A stretch of 64,000 nucleotides of DNA from Micromonospora sp. MH99 (GTDB taxonomy: Bacteria > Actinomycetota > Actinomycetes > Mycobacteriales > Micromonosporaceae): assembly GCF_021442385.1 (NCBI RefSeq), contig NZ_MUZA01000004.1, positions 62,001 to 126,000 of the forward strand, read 5' to 3'. The notes under the pieces are model-generated. The model did not search any database. It was given only the letters and a program-made list of their open reading frames with translations, and was not told where the DNA came from. Positions 25,615-34,797 of this stretch are shown in pieces; position 1 is the stretch's first letter; the number at the start of each line of letters is the position of its first letter. The position numbers and the translations under genes are program-made.

Positions 25615-26553
25615 TCAGCTCTTTCCTGTGAATCGGGCGCGTAGGTGCTGCTTCGAGTCCAGTTGTGCGGCGGAGATGGAGACCATGGCGAGGCCGAAGC
25701 CGAGGAGCTGGGTGGCGGTGAGGGACTGCCCGAGGATCAACCAGCCCAGGGCCGCGGCAACGACTGGCGACAGCAGCGGTAGGAACGACATCGCCGTGAC
25801 GGGCAGGCGTGCAACGCCGGTGAACCAGAGCGTGTAGGCCAGACCGGTCCCCACCAGGGACAGCCAGGCGTACCCGCCCAGGGCGGGCGCGTCCAGCCTG
25901 GGCGGCAGGCCCTCGACGGCCAGGGCGAGCGGGGCGATCAGCAGCCCACCGGCGGTGAGTTGCCAGCCGGTGAAGGCCAGTACGCCGACGCCGGGCGATC
26001 GCCCCCACCGCTTGGTCAGCACGGTCCCGGCGGCCATCACCGCGGTGCCGGCGAAGCCGGCCGCGAGTCCCAACGGGTCGAAGCCCAGCCGCCCGCGCAG
26101 GACCATCAGCCCGATGCCTGCCACACCGACGACTGCCCAGCCGAGTCGCCACCGGCTCGGGCGCTCTCCGAGCAGGACCACGGCCAGTCCGGCGACGATG
26201 AGCGGTTGCGCCGCCGAGAGCGTGGCCGCGACGCCGCCCGGCAGTCGGTACGCCGCCACGAACAGGAGCACGAAGAACGCCCCGATGTTGAGCGTGCCCA
26301 GCGCGGCCGTGCGCCACCACCAGACGCCGCTCGGCAGCCGCCTGGCGATCAGGAGAGCGATGAGGCCGGCCGGCAGCGCGCGCAGGACTCCGGACAGGAG
26401 CGGGCGGTCAGGTGGCAGCCACTGGGTGGTGACGAGATAGGTGGTGCCCCAGGTCACGGGTGCGATCGAGGCGAGTCCGGTGATCGCCCAGCCGCCCGTC
26501 GTCGGGCGACCGGGTGGGAGGGCGGCCTCCCGGCGGGGATGGGTTTCGAGCAC
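25615..26553 (-). CDS. EamA/DMT-family transporter
   Basis: 312 residues and about ten membrane helices in two EamA repeats (WAITGLASIAPVTWGTTYLV and the later GGYAWLSLVGTGLAYTLWF). The DMT superfamily exports amino acids, metabolites or drugs. GTG start at 26553-26551 with GAGAGG upstream. The promoter and start face a MarR gene across 89 bases containing two matched dyads. A TTGACG at 26618-26613 and TTTTAT near 26594-26589 on the minus strand make a plausible promoter embedded in those dyads. Confidence 0.85.
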   Translation of the reverse strand: MLETHPRREAALPPGRPTTGGWAITGLASIAPVTWGTTYLVTTQWLPPDRPLLSGVLRALPAGLIALLIARRLPSGVWWWRTAALGTLNIGAFFVLLFVAAYRLPGGVAATLSAAQPLIVAGLAVVLLGERPSRWRLGWAVVGVAGIGLMVLRGRLGFDPLGLAAGFAGTAVMAAGTVLTKRWGRSPGVGVLAFTGWQLTAGGLLIAPLALAVEGLPPRLDAPALGGYAWLSLVGTGLAYTLWFTGVARLPVTAMSFLPLLSPVVAAALGWLILGQSLTATQLLGFGLAMVSISAAQLDSKQHLRARFTGKS

Positions 26554-26562
26554 AAGAACCTC

Positions 26563-26587
26563 TCAACGTTGAACTGTTCGACGTTGA
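26563..26587. promoter_or_regulatory. MarR operator, copy A
   Basis: A 25-bp dyad: TCAACGTTGA, spacer ACTGT, TCGACGTTGA. The half-site TCAACGTTGA is itself a 10-bp palindrome. It overlaps the expected start region of the EamA transcript. Read on the opposite strand, copy B has the same left half and the same spacer, which is strong evidence for a specific operator. Confidence 0.7.
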
Positions 26588-26608
26588 GATAAAATCACGA
26601 CTGGTATC

Positions 26609-26633
26609 TTGACGTCAAACAGTTCAACGTTGA
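26609..26633. promoter_or_regulatory. MarR operator, copy B
   Basis: TTGACGTCAA, spacer ACAGT, TCAACGTTGA; it is copy A in inverted orientation with a few changes in one half. The two centres are 46 bases apart. It covers the region just before the MarR ribosome site (GAGGAGAG) and the -35 of the divergent gene, so binding would block both promoters. Confidence 0.7.
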
Positions 26634-26642
26634 GGAGAGCGG

Positions 26643-27185
26643 ATGGCCGACAGCCTGGACCGGATCCTGGACCAGTGGCGGGCCGAACGGCCGGACCTGG
26701 ACGCCAGTCCCATGGGCGTGGTCGGACGCATCCAGCGCGCGTCGCGGCTGCTGGAACGCGGGCTCAGCGAGCACTTCGCCACCCGAGGGCTGCAGACCTG
26801 GGAGTTCGACCTTCTCGCCACCCTGCTGCGCTCGGGCCCTCCGTACCGGCTGACGGCGGGTGACCTTGCGGCCACCTCGATGATCACCTCGGGGGCCATC
26901 ACCAACCGGATCGACCGCCTGGAGGCGCGCTCCCTGGTCAGCCGCGAAACCGATCCCACGAACCGCCGCAGCGTCCTGGTCACCCTGACCGATCGCGGCC
27001 GCGAGGTCGTCGACCAGGCCATGGCCGATCACGTCGCCAACGAGGCCCGACTGATCGGCGCACTGCGCCCCGACGAGCAGGAACAACTGGCAGGACTGCT
27101 ACGCACGATGCTTACCGCGCTCGGGGACACCCCAACGGACGCCCGTCCCGGACGACCAGCCCAGAGCGCGCCCGAGGGGGGCTGA
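26643..27185 (+). CDS. MarR-family transcriptional regulator
   Basis: 180 residues, ATG 26643 behind GAGGAGAG. The winged helix includes LTAGDLAATSMITSGAITNR (recognition helix) and the wing ETDPTNRRSVLVTLTDRGRE. The N-terminus (residues 1-25) is a short dimerisation extension. It is divergent from the EamA-NmrA operon and the two dyads between them give a simple autoregulated repressor circuit that would be released by a transported ligand. The C-terminal 20 residues are disordered and Pro/Gly-rich. Confidence 0.9.
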   Translation: MADSLDRILDQWRAERPDLDASPMGVVGRIQRASRLLERGLSEHFATRGLQTWEFDLLATLLRSGPPYRLTAGDLAATSMITSGAITNRIDRLEARSLVSRETDPTNRRSVLVTLTDRGREVVDQAMADHVANEARLIGALRPDEQEQLAGLLRTMLTALGDTPTDARPGRPAQSAPEGG

Positions 27186-27219
27186 CCCACCTCGACTCCA
27201 CCACCCCTCGCGAGAGGCC

Positions 27220-27585
27220 CTAGCGGCGCAGACAGAAGGGGTGGCCGGCCGGGTCGCGCAGGACCCGAAAGCGGTCCGGCACGGGTTGCTGCTCTTCGCT
27301 GACGGCGCCGAGCCCGATCGCGCGCGCCTCGGCGTCGTCGAGGCCGCCGGGGTCGTCGACGGCCAGGTCGAGGTGCATCTGCTGGGACCGTTCGCCCGAG
27401 GGCCAGGTCGGCGGCCGGTAGTCGTCGACCCGAACGGCGCCGAGAAGCAGCTCGCCCGCCTTGACCGCACAGAAATCCGGGGTCTCGACCGCCACCTCAC
27501 CATCGAGCATGGCGGCCCAGAAGTGGGCCAGCGCGGCCGGATCCGGGCACTCCAGGTTGATCGCAACGACGTGAGCTACCGGCAT
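27220..27585 (-). CDS. VOC-family (glyoxalase-like) protein
   Basis: 121 residues with ATG 27585-27583 and AGGAGG seven bases upstream. VVAINLECPDPAALAHFW and the second beta-alpha-beta unit MHLDLAVDDPGGLDDAEARA, followed by LRDPAGHPFCL, match the glyoxalase/bleomycin resistance fold in its single-chain two-module form. Metal ligands are incomplete to the eye. Function could be isomerisation, antibiotic binding or none of these; only the fold is claimed. Confidence 0.8.
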   Translation of the reverse strand: MPVAHVVAINLECPDPAALAHFWAAMLDGEVAVETPDFCAVKAGELLLGAVRVDDYRPPTWPSGERSQQMHLDLAVDDPGGLDDAEARAIGLGAVSEEQQPVPDRFRVLRDPAGHPFCLRR

Positions 27586-27734
27586 GATTTCGTCCTCCTG
27601 CAGGCGGGATCACCGGCGGCATGACCGGCGTCCAAAATGAAAGACTGCTCTCTTTGCGTGTGACGCGGACAGACGGGCGCAAGCCGACACCCGGACGCCG
27701 GCCGACCGACTGAGGCCGGTCGCGTCCCGCTCGC

Positions 27735-28271
27735 CTAACCGTTGATGATCGCCATCAGAGCGGTGGTGAAGGGCGCGGAATCCAGGTCACCCCGGATCGC
27801 CAGTTGCAGGCTGTAACTGGTGCTGAGGGCCACGAAGGCTTCGGCGATCTGCTCGGCCTGCGGGCGACGCGAGTCGGGCACCAACTCGGCGATCGCGGCC
27901 CGCAGGGCGGAGAGCTGTCGTTGCACAACGGCTGCCAGCGGCGGCGACACCGCCGCCTCGGCGTAGATCTGCGCGACCAGCCGGGCATGGTGGGTGTCCC
28001 GGGCCCGGGCCCGGACATGTTCGAGGAAACCCCCCACCGCCTCTGCGGTGAGCGCCCTCGGCAACGCTTCGGTTCCCTGTTCGCAGACCGCGATGACGAT
28101 CTCGTCCTTGCTCGTGAAGTACCGGTAGATGGCGCCGTTGGAGAGCCCGGACTCCGCGACGATGTCGGCCATCGACGTGCGGGCGAAGCCGTGGCTGGCG
28201 AACCGGGCGCGGGCGGCATCCACGATCTGCTGGCGGCGAGCGTCGAGATGAGCTTGACTGACCCTGGGCAT
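27735..28271 (-). CDS. TetR-family transcriptional regulator
   Basis: 178 residues. The helix-turn-helix is TSMADIVAESGLSNGAIYRYFTSKDEIV (described in two parts: helix 2 TSMADIVAESG and recognition helix SNGAIYRYF), followed by a ligand-binding C-terminal domain. ATG 28271-28269; the only ribosome-like site is AGGGG 13 bases upstream. It is divergent from the aldo-keto reductase gene and a dyad touches its start codon, so it probably represses itself and that gene. Confidence 0.85.
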   Translation of the reverse strand: MPRVSQAHLDARRQQIVDAARARFASHGFARTSMADIVAESGLSNGAIYRYFTSKDEIVIAVCEQGTEALPRALTAEAVGGFLEHVRARARDTHHARLVAQIYAEAAVSPPLAAVVQRQLSALRAAIAELVPDSRRPQAEQIAEAFVALSTSYSLQLAIRGDLDSAPFTTALMAIING

Positions 28272-28295
28272 AAAAAGAGTGACCCCTCGCTTTTT
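28272..28295. promoter_or_regulatory. Candidate TetR operator between tetR and aldo-keto reductase gene
   Basis: Arms AAAAAGAG and CGCTTTTT are complementary at seven of eight positions around an eight-base spacer. It directly abuts the TetR start codon and contains most of the local AT-rich promoter sequence. Confidence 0.4.
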
Positions 28296-28345
28296 TTGCT
28301 ACTGTTCAGAGCCTACCTCGCCGCACCAATGTCAGGAGCCACGCC

Positions 28346-29392
28346 ATGCGCTACCAGACCTTCGGCCGTACGACCGGACTGCGGGTGTCGCAGTACGCGC
28401 TCGGCACGGCGAACTTCAGCACCTCGGACACCGGCGCCGGCCCCGAGGCCTCCCGACAGATCTTCGAGGCCTTCGTCGCCGCCGGCGGCACCACGTTCGA
28501 CACCTCCAACCTCTACCAGGACGGACAGGCCGAAACCGTGCTCGGCGGACTGCTCGGGCGTCAGCGGGACGACTTCGTGATCATCACCAAGTACAGCGGA
28601 ACGAGGCAGGCCCAGCCGCGCCCCGGCACCACCGGCAACAGTCGAAAGACCATGATCCGCTCCCTTGAGGCCAGTCTGCGCCGCCTCGACACCGACTACG
28701 TCGATGTCTTCATGCCGCACTTTCCCGACGGCGTCACGCCGATCGAGGAGATCCTGGCCGGGTTCGACGACCTGATCCGCGCTGGCAAGATCCTGCACGG
28801 CGCCCTGTCCAACTTCCCCGCCTGGCGGGTCGCCGGCGCCGCGGTCCGCGCCGACCTGCGCGGCCTGTCCCCCCTGGTCGGCATCCAGACGGAATACAGC
28901 CTGGCCGAACGATCCGCCGAGCGGGAGCTGTTGCCGATGGCGCAGGCTCACGGTCTGGGCGTTGTCCTCTACTCCCCGCTGGCCGGAGGCCTGCTCACCG
29001 GCAAGTACCGGCAGGGCCAACGAGGCCGACTGACCGCCCGAGGTGGCGCGATCGAGGGCACCGCGCAGCGCACCGCAATCGTCGACGCCGTACTGGCCAT
29101 CGCCGAGGAACTCGACGCCAGCGCGGTCCAGGTCTCCCTGGCCTGGTTGCGTCACCGGGCCGCACTGGCCACCACCGCCCTGATCCCGATCGTCGGCCCG
29201 CGCACCCTGACCCAGCTGGAGGAATACCTGACGTCCCTCGATCTCGACCTCGGCGACCGGCACTACCGACACCTGGACGAGGTCAGTGCGATCCGGCCGG
29301 GAACCCCGCACGAGGACGTCGCCGCCGCACTGAACAGCGGCGTCGACGGGGACCGCACCCTGCTCGACTCCCCCCTCGTTCCGGCCATCTAG
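28346..29392 (+). CDS. Aldo/keto reductase
   Basis: 348 residues, ATG 28346. (beta/alpha)8 barrel of the AKR superfamily: GTTFDTSNLYQDGQAE holds the catalytic Asp and Tyr, VIITKYSG the Lys, and DVFMPHFPDG the position normally occupied by the catalytic His. SNFPAWRV and the NADPH-binding IVGPRTLTQLEE complete the pattern. Reduces aldehydes or ketones with NADPH; physiological substrate unknown. The divergent TetR is the likely regulator. Confidence 0.9.
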   Translation: MRYQTFGRTTGLRVSQYALGTANFSTSDTGAGPEASRQIFEAFVAAGGTTFDTSNLYQDGQAETVLGGLLGRQRDDFVIITKYSGTRQAQPRPGTTGNSRKTMIRSLEASLRRLDTDYVDVFMPHFPDGVTPIEEILAGFDDLIRAGKILHGALSNFPAWRVAGAAVRADLRGLSPLVGIQTEYSLAERSAERELLPMAQAHGLGVVLYSPLAGGLLTGKYRQGQRGRLTARGGAIEGTAQRTAIVDAVLAIAEELDASAVQVSLAWLRHRAALATTALIPIVGPRTLTQLEEYLTSLDLDLGDRHYRHLDEVSAIRPGTPHEDVAAALNSGVDGDRTLLDSPLVPAI

Positions 29393-29578
29393 CACAGGGC
29401 CCGGTGTCCGTCGCGTCGATGATCATTCCGCACTGATCGCCCAGTTGGCGGCAGACGCTGACGGGCATGGTCTCCTACAGTCCCACCTAGATCGTTGACC
29501 GGAAACACCACCGGCGAATTCTGCGTTTGGCCTATCAAACGAATACGCGGACGGTGTAGCAGTGGACCTCCCGGAGTA

Positions 29579-30328
29579 TCACGCATACTCCTGTTCCAGG
29601 ATGGCCAGGTCGCGGTCGGCGAACTGCACGTGCGCCCACTGGTCGCTGAAGATGACTTGCAGGCACTTGACCGCCGTACGTTCGGCGGGCGGCGGGCAGC
29701 CGATCGCGGTGTTCGGCCCCCGCACGCGGTCCAGCTCCTCCTGCGTGACCTGCGCCAGATATGCGCGCAGATCGGCGATCCGCTCGGCGCGCACGGCGAG
29801 GATTTCGCCGAGGGTGGGCGCGGCCGACTCGTCGATGCCGAACTCGGTGCCGTTGGTGGTGAACGATGCGGGTACGCCGATCGGATGGAACGGGTTCGGG
29901 CGAAGGGCCGCCGCGTGGCCATACCAGGCGTCCACGACGAAGATCGTGTGGCGCAGGGTTTGGGCGAGCGACCATTCGTCGTTCACTGATCTGTGGACGG
30001 CTTCCTCTGGCAGCACGCTTGCGCGTCGCAGCGTCGCTTGCCACAGCTCCTCGATGACATCCACCGCATCGCGCATGGTCTCGGGTGTGGTTGGCTGCAG
30101 TCGAAGCCGTTCGGGGTGCAGGCGATCCAGCTCGGCCTCGATCAATGGCATGACCTCCACGCCGTTGACGCGCAGGCCGTCGATCGCCCCGTCGATGTCG
30201 GCGTCCAACAGCAGCACGCCACGCATCCGGGCGCCGCTGAGATCCACCTCGCGGAAGATTGCGCTGGCCATTGACAGGTCGATGAACTCCGCACCCTCGT
30301 AGTCGGGCTGCTCCACGAATCGCGTCAT
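29579..30328 (-). CDS. DinB-family protein with N-terminal pentapeptide-like segment
   Basis: 249 residues, ATG 30328-30326. Residues about 10-60 have pentapeptide-like steps (GAEFIDLSMASAIFREV, DLSGARMRGVLL). From about 80 on is a DinB/YfiT four-helix bundle, with metal-binding His in TLRHTIFVVDAWYG and DQWAHVQFADRD. Such bundles include thiol S-transferases that use mycothiol or bacillithiol, and antibiotic-modifying enzymes. Family confidence is high; activity is not known. A 186-base gap separates it from the convergent reductase gene and holds nothing recognised. Confidence 0.8.
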   Translation of the reverse strand: MTRFVEQPDYEGAEFIDLSMASAIFREVDLSGARMRGVLLLDADIDGAIDGLRVNGVEVMPLIEAELDRLHPERLRLQPTTPETMRDAVDVIEELWQATLRRASVLPEEAVHRSVNDEWSLAQTLRHTIFVVDAWYGHAAALRPNPFHPIGVPASFTTNGTEFGIDESAAPTLGEILAVRAERIADLRAYLAQVTQEELDRVRGPNTAIGCPPPAERTAVKCLQVIFSDQWAHVQFADRDLAILEQEYA

Positions 30329-30487
30329 CGGCGCATCGTAGGGGCCCGGTACGACAAGACCAGCAAATCAAGATCCCAGCATTGGCTGCCTGGAGGTTTC
30401 CGGACAGGGTTTCCATTCGGGACCATTGACCGGGAGCGGAGGAGATAGTAGTGGCACGAGTGAAGAGGAGAAATACTAGTCAACGAT

Positions 30488-30832
30488 CTAGACCGCGCTG
30501 TCCTTCACCTCGCCGAGCATCACGTCGATGTCCCCGGATCGGATCATCTCTGCCAAGGCCGCCACCATCGCCTCGACACCGGGCCTTGGAATGATGACCA
30601 GATCGGAGCACCAGAAGTATCGGCCGCCACCAACCTCCCCGGTCCCAGCCCACCGTTGCAGGAGACGGCCGATCTCATCCGTCGTCATGAACGTGGCGTA
30701 ACGACGGGTGCCATCAGCGAGGCACAGGTGCGCATCGATGTTGTCGGCAGTCTCCGGTTCGTCGTCCTGGCCGGCCATGAAACACACACGAACGCCCTCG
30801 ACCACGCGGTCCCATTCCGCTGTCTGACTCAC
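30488..30832 (-). CDS. Hypothetical protein
   Basis: 114 residues from GTG 30832-30830; no clear ribosome site, so TTG 30835 is an alternative. No family recognised. The protein reads as a real small globular domain: VEGVRVCFMAGQDDEPETA, DAHLCLADGTRRYATFMT, GGGRYFWCSDLVIIPRPG and an acidic C-terminal helix (MLGEVKDSAV), with no membrane segment. It lies 98 bases downstream of the second alpha/beta hydrolase gene on the same strand and could share its message. Confidence 0.6.
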   Translation of the reverse strand: MSQTAEWDRVVEGVRVCFMAGQDDEPETADNIDAHLCLADGTRRYATFMTTDEIGRLLQRWAGTGEVGGGRYFWCSDLVIIPRPGVEAMVAALAEMIRSGDIDVMLGEVKDSAV

Positions 30833-30930
30833 CAAAGCATCATGGCAGCTTCGGACGCTCGACTTGGGCTCCGCTCTGCTCGGCGCTCTCGGTGGTGGAA
30901 TGAACCGGACCGCCGCGTCGGCAAGCCTGG

Positions 30931-31710
30931 TCAACCCTGACGACTCTTGGACATCTGCATCGAGCGCGCGGTGGCGCGGGCGGCGGTGTCGATGAGGTCT
31001 GCGACGGTGCCGGGCTGCGAAACCGCCACCGCGTGGGACGCGGCGACCTCCACTGCCGTGGACCCCGCCCTGTCGGCCAGGAAGCGCTGCAGGTCCGGCG
31101 GGATGCCCTGGTCCTGAGTGGTGATCAGGGTCCAGGAGGGGATCGTCTTCCAGGCGGCCTTGGTCACGCCCTCCTCCTGGGCGCTCGCCGAAGCGGGCCG
31201 CTGCGTCGCCGCCATGATCTCGGCGGTGCCGGGGGCGACGTCGGCGCAGAACACCTCGGGATACTTGTCCTGCAGGATGTACTGATCCATGGCCATGCCG
31301 CCGTCGTCGGACGGGATCGGCACCATGTTGATGCTGGTGGCGAGCTGACTTCCGGGGTACATGCCGAGCAGACCGATCACGCTCTCGCCCACGTCCGGGC
31401 TCACGCTGGCGACGTACACCAGTGCCTTGACGTTGGAGGCGCCGGCTGCGGCCTCGGTCATGACCAGGCCGCCGTAGGAGTGGGCGGCCATCACGACAGG
31501 TCCGGACAAGCTGTCCAGAAGAGCCCGAACGTAAGCGGCGTCCTTCTGCACACCCCGCAGCGGGTTGGCGACAGCGATGACCGGATAACCCCGACGCTTG
31601 AGGTTGGCGATCACACCATTCCAACTGGACGAGCCGGCGAATGCCCCGTGGACCAGTACAACTGTCGGCATTCCTGCTTCCTGGCCCGACATGTCAGGAG
31701 TAGCGCTCAT
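30931..31710 (-). CDS. Alpha/beta hydrolase, paralogue of 7505-8215
   Basis: 259 residues from ATG 31710-31708 with AAAGGA seven bases upstream. VVLVHGAFAGSSSWNGVI, the nucleophile elbow AHSYGG, LITTQDQGIPP with the Asp and AASHAVAVSQP with the His give a complete triad. It resembles the first hydrolase over its entire length but with Ala instead of Gly before the Ser-flanking His. It is divergent from a TetR gene whose operator lies between, so it is a likely target of that regulator. Role presumably detoxification of an ester or similar compound. Confidence 0.85.
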   Translation of the reverse strand: MSATPDMSGQEAGMPTVVLVHGAFAGSSSWNGVIANLKRRGYPVIAVANPLRGVQKDAAYVRALLDSLSGPVVMAAHSYGGLVMTEAAAGASNVKALVYVASVSPDVGESVIGLLGMYPGSQLATSINMVPIPSDDGGMAMDQYILQDKYPEVFCADVAPGTAEIMAATQRPASASAQEEGVTKAAWKTIPSWTLITTQDQGIPPDLQRFLADRAGSTAVEVAASHAVAVSQPGTVADLIDTAARATARSMQMSKSRQG

Positions 31711-31950
31711 TCGGAGTCCTTTCGAGATGCCGCGCCGCCCACTTCTCGCGGTGTGCAGAACGGACGACGAGGACGGCCCACCGAACATCTCTCCCAGCGG
31801 CACGCATCGGTCCGCTGTCCCCGGCTCAGGTGGGTTGCAGCATCCAGAGTTCAGCATTTTCGAGGCCACCGTCAGCCAGATGGAAAAATCTGAGTGGATC
31901 ATCAAATTTTGTACGGCACCTGCCACACCCCATACCGTGGGAACAGATCA

Positions 31951-31966
31951 GACCGAACGTTCTGTC
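31951..31966. promoter_or_regulatory. TetR operator, copy 1
   Basis: GACCGAACGTTCTGTC, a dyad with one mismatched pair. It ends two bases before a probable -10 (TAGGAT, 31969-31974) of the tetR gene. The same motif recurs at 35144-35159 and 35197-35212. Confidence 0.7.
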
Positions 31967-31980
31967 GCTAGGATGGGAGG

Positions 31981-32589
31981 ATGACGCGCGACGAACCCGA
32001 CGCCCGGCCTTCCGAGGCACGACTCAGGCTTCTCCGCACGGCGACCAGGATCTTCTACACGGAGGGCATCCACTCCGTCGGCGTCGACCGGATCATCGCC
32101 GAGGCCAAGGTGACCAGGGCCACCTTCTACCGGCACTTCCCCAGCAAGGACGACCTGATCCTGGCCTACCTGCGTGAGGTGCATCAGCTGGAGCGCGGCA
32201 TGGTCGACGAGGCTCTGGCCACCAACCGATCGCCGGTCGACCCACTCCTGGCCATCGCCGGTTCCATCGCCCAGAACATCCAGTCCCCCGGGTTCCGCGG
32301 GTGCGCGTTCCTGAACGCCGCAGCGGAATACCCCGACACGAACCATCCCGTGCACCAGGAACTCCTGGCCCACCGGCAGTGGTTCCTGGACACCATCACC
32401 ATGCTCATGGCACAGGTCCACGAGGAAACGGCCGATCCTGCCGCGCGTCACTTCGTCATGCTCCGGGACGGCGCCATGGCCGCCGGATGTCTCACCGACC
32501 CCACGTTGGTGTCCGAGACCTTCCTGCGCGGGGTCGAAGGACTCCTGCGGATCAACTCGGAACGTCAGTCGGCAGAGTCGGCCCGCTAG
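31981..32589 (+). CDS. TetR-family regulator of the hydrolase and disulfide-oxidoreductase operons
   Basis: 202 residues. N-terminal helix-turn-helix: YTEGIHSVGVDRIIAEAKVT, then recognition helix RATFYRHFPSKDDL. The C-terminal domain (GFRGCAFLNAAAEYPDTNHPV) is of the type common in actinobacterial TetR repressors for electrophile or lipophile sensing. ATG 31981 is placed seven bases after a probable -10, with GGGAGG directly adjoining, so translation may be leaderless. The operator overlaps its own promoter, implying autoregulation. Confidence 0.9.
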   Translation: MTRDEPDARPSEARLRLLRTATRIFYTEGIHSVGVDRIIAEAKVTRATFYRHFPSKDDLILAYLREVHQLERGMVDEALATNRSPVDPLLAIAGSIAQNIQSPGFRGCAFLNAAAEYPDTNHPVHQELLAHRQWFLDTITMLMAQVHEETADPAARHFVMLRDGAMAAGCLTDPTLVSETFLRGVEGLLRINSERQSAESAR

Positions 32590-32723
32590 TTTCTCGCCCG
32601 ACCGCCGCCCGCACGACCTCGAGCTGGGCCACCCCCAGGCGGGGATGACCCAGCTCCTTCGTGTGTCCACTACGGCCGGGCCGCGCCGCGGCGGCGACAG
32701 CGCGCACGGCCGAGCGGCTCAGG

Positions 32724-34163
32724 TCAGCGGCCGTACGCCTCGAGCAGGCGCAGCCAGACCTCGCTGACGGTCGGGTATGCGGGCACGGCGTGCCACAGCC
32801 GCTCCAGGGGGACCTCGCCGACGATGGCGATCGTCGCGGCCTGGAGAAGTTCCGCCACGTCCGGGCCGACGAGGGTGAAGCCGACGATGACCCGCCGGTC
32901 CTCGTCCACGACCATCCGGGCATGCCCCTGGTAGCCGTCGGCGTGCAGCGCTGCCCCAGCGACGGCCCCCAGGTCGTAGTCGACGACCCGGATGCGCAGC
33001 CCGGCTCCCTCGGCGGCCGCTGCGGTCAGCCCGACCGAGGCGACCTCCGGGTCGGTGAAGACGACCTGCGGCACGGCGTGCGCGTCGGCGGTGGCGACGT
33101 GCCGACCCCATGGGCGGTCGTCTGCCGCTTCCCCCCTGGCCCGTGCGGCGATCACGTCGCCCGCCGCGCGAGCCTGGTACTTGCCCTGGTGGGTCAGGAG
33201 CACCCGCCGGTTGACGTCCCCGGCCGCGTACAGCCATCCATCGCCGATCAACGCGCCGGAGCCGTCGACCACCCGCAGGGTGTCGTCGACAGTGAGCCAG
33301 GCACCGGGCTTCAGGCCGACCCGGTCGAGGCCGACGTCCTGTGTGTTCGGCGTACGGCCGATCGCGACGAGGATTTCGTCGGCGTCGACCTGTCCGCCGT
33401 CGGTGAGCGTGATGTGCAGCGTGCCGTCGCCGTCGCGGCGCACCGACGTGGCCTCGACACCGAGGTGGACGGACACGCCAGCGTCCCGCAGGGACTGCGT
33501 GACCCGCTCGCCGACGAACGGCTCCGCCTTCGTGAGCACCCCGTCCCGAGCGAGCACCGTCACCGATGATCCGAGACCGGCGTACGCCGTCGCCATCTCC
33601 GCGGCCACCACGCCACCGCCGATGATGGCGAGCCGGCCGGGAACCTCGCTCGCGGCGGCGGCCGCACGGCTGGTCCACGGCGCCGCCTCGCGCAGACCGG
33701 CGATGTCCGGCACCAGTGCGCTGCTTCCGGTCGCGATGACGACCGCGTGTCGGGCGGTAAGCGAGGTGGTGGTGCCGTCCGCGCCGGTCACCTCGACGAC
33801 GCGGTCGGAGCTGATCCGCCCCTGGCCGCGATGCAGCGCGATCCCCGCCGAGTTCAGCCAGGACACCTGCCCGTCGTCCGTCCAGTTCGACACGAAGGAG
33901 TCCCGGCGGCGCAGCACTGCCGCCGCGTCCAACTCGCCGGTCACCGCCTCGCGCGCTCCGGGCAGTTGACGAGCCGCCCGGAGCGCTGACTGGCTGCGCA
34001 GCAACGCCTTGGTCGGCATGCAGGCCCAGTACGAGCACTCACCGCCAACCAGTTCCCGCTCGACGATCGCGGCGGTCAGGCCGCCCCGCACGACGCGGTC
34101 GGCGACGTTCTCCCCCACCGGCCCCGCTCCGATGACTACGACGTCGTACGTGGCGTTCTGCAC
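32724..34163 (-). CDS. FAD-dependent pyridine nucleotide-disulfide oxidoreductase
   Basis: 479 residues. FAD motif [14 protein letters not shown] at the start, then the redox-active pair Cys43/Cys48 in [20 protein letters not shown], the NAD(P) motif [24 protein letters not shown] and a C-terminal [11 protein letters not shown] with the His-Glu pair of the dimer interface. This is the layout of dihydrolipoamide dehydrogenase, mercuric reductase and mycothione reductase-type enzymes. No extra N-terminal metal-binding domain is present. It follows the HdeD-like gene by one base and should be cotranscribed from the TetR-controlled promoter at 35167-35196. A role in thiol or quinone redox balance is inferred. 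Confidence 0.85.
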   Translation of the reverse strand: MQNATYDVVVIGAGPVGENVADRVVRGGLTAAIVERELVGGECSYWACMPTKALLRSQSALRAARQLPGAREAVTGELDAAAVLRRRDSFVSNWTDDGQVSWLNSAGIALHRGQGRISSDRVVEVTGADGTTTSLTARHAVVIATGSSALVPDIAGLREAAPWTSRAAAAASEVPGRLAIIGGGVVAAEMATAYAGLGSSVTVLARDGVLTKAEPFVGERVTQSLRDAGVSVHLGVEATSVRRDGDGTLHITLTDGGQVDADEILVAIGRTPNTQDVGLDRVGLKPGAWLTVDDTLRVVDGSGALIGDGWLYAAGDVNRRVLLTHQGKYQARAAGDVIAARARGEAADDRPWGRHVATADAHAVPQVVFTDPEVASVGLTAAAAEGAGLRIRVVDYDLGAVAGAALHADGYQGHARMVVDEDRRVIVGFTLVGPDVAELLQAATIAIVGEVPLERLWHAVPAYPTVSEVWLRLLEAYGR

Positions 34164-34164
34164 G

Positions 34165-34722
34165 TCAGTTCCCCTTCGCGGCGCGGCCGAGGCGGATGGC
34201 CGCGATGAGGAAGAAGATAGCGCCGGGGATGGCGTAGCCGATCGCGTTGGTCAGCGCCGGGTTGTCCGCGGAGGCAGCCGCGATGAACGATCCACCGGCG
34301 AGTACGGAGATGCCACCGCTGATGATCATCGGCCACTGGCCGCCCATCCGGCGGCGGGTGACGCCCACGATCAGCTGCACCAGCCCGGCAACGACCGCCC
34401 AGGCGCCCCAGACGCGCAGGACCGCGGGGATGCCGGACGCGCCGGCGATGCCCAGGCCCACCGCGGCGAGCAGGCTGATCGCGACGTTCACGTACAGCAG
34501 GGTGGGCGATCCGGTGGCCCGCGACGCACGGACATCGACGATGGCGGCGGCCACGTCGAACAGCGGGTAGAGCACGAGCAGCGCGGCGGTGAGGGGGTTC
34601 AGGTGCTTGGCGAGTGGGAACGTCACGGCGGCCCAGACGATTGCGAAGGCGAAGCGACCGAAGTAGAGCCGCCGCAAGGCAGCGGCCGTCGTCGAGATGC
34701 CGGGAACGGCAAGGGTGGTCAT
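34165..34722 (-). CDS. HdeD-like/DUF308 membrane protein
   Basis: 185 residues with about six membrane helices (for example [40 protein letters not shown] and [19 protein letters not shown]). The start ATG 34722-34720 is favoured over one two codons earlier because GAGAGG lies six bases upstream. HdeD-type proteins are small multispanning proteins of unclear function, sometimes linked to stress. It is the middle gene between EthD and the oxidoreductase. Confidence 0.75.
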   Translation of the reverse strand: MTTLAVPGISTTAAALRRLYFGRFAFAIVWAAVTFPLAKHLNPLTAALLVLYPLFDVAAAIVDVRASRATGSPTLLYVNVAISLLAAVGLGIAGASGIPAVLRVWGAWAVVAGLVQLIVGVTRRRMGGQWPMIISGGISVLAGGSFIAAASADNPALTNAIGYAIPGAIFFLIAAIRLGRAAKGN

Positions 34723-34797
34723 GGTCATCCTCTCGGTGGTTCCGGAGCGAAGGGGTGCCCGGCGGGGTGCGGCCACCGCCGGGACGGGACGGCGGTG

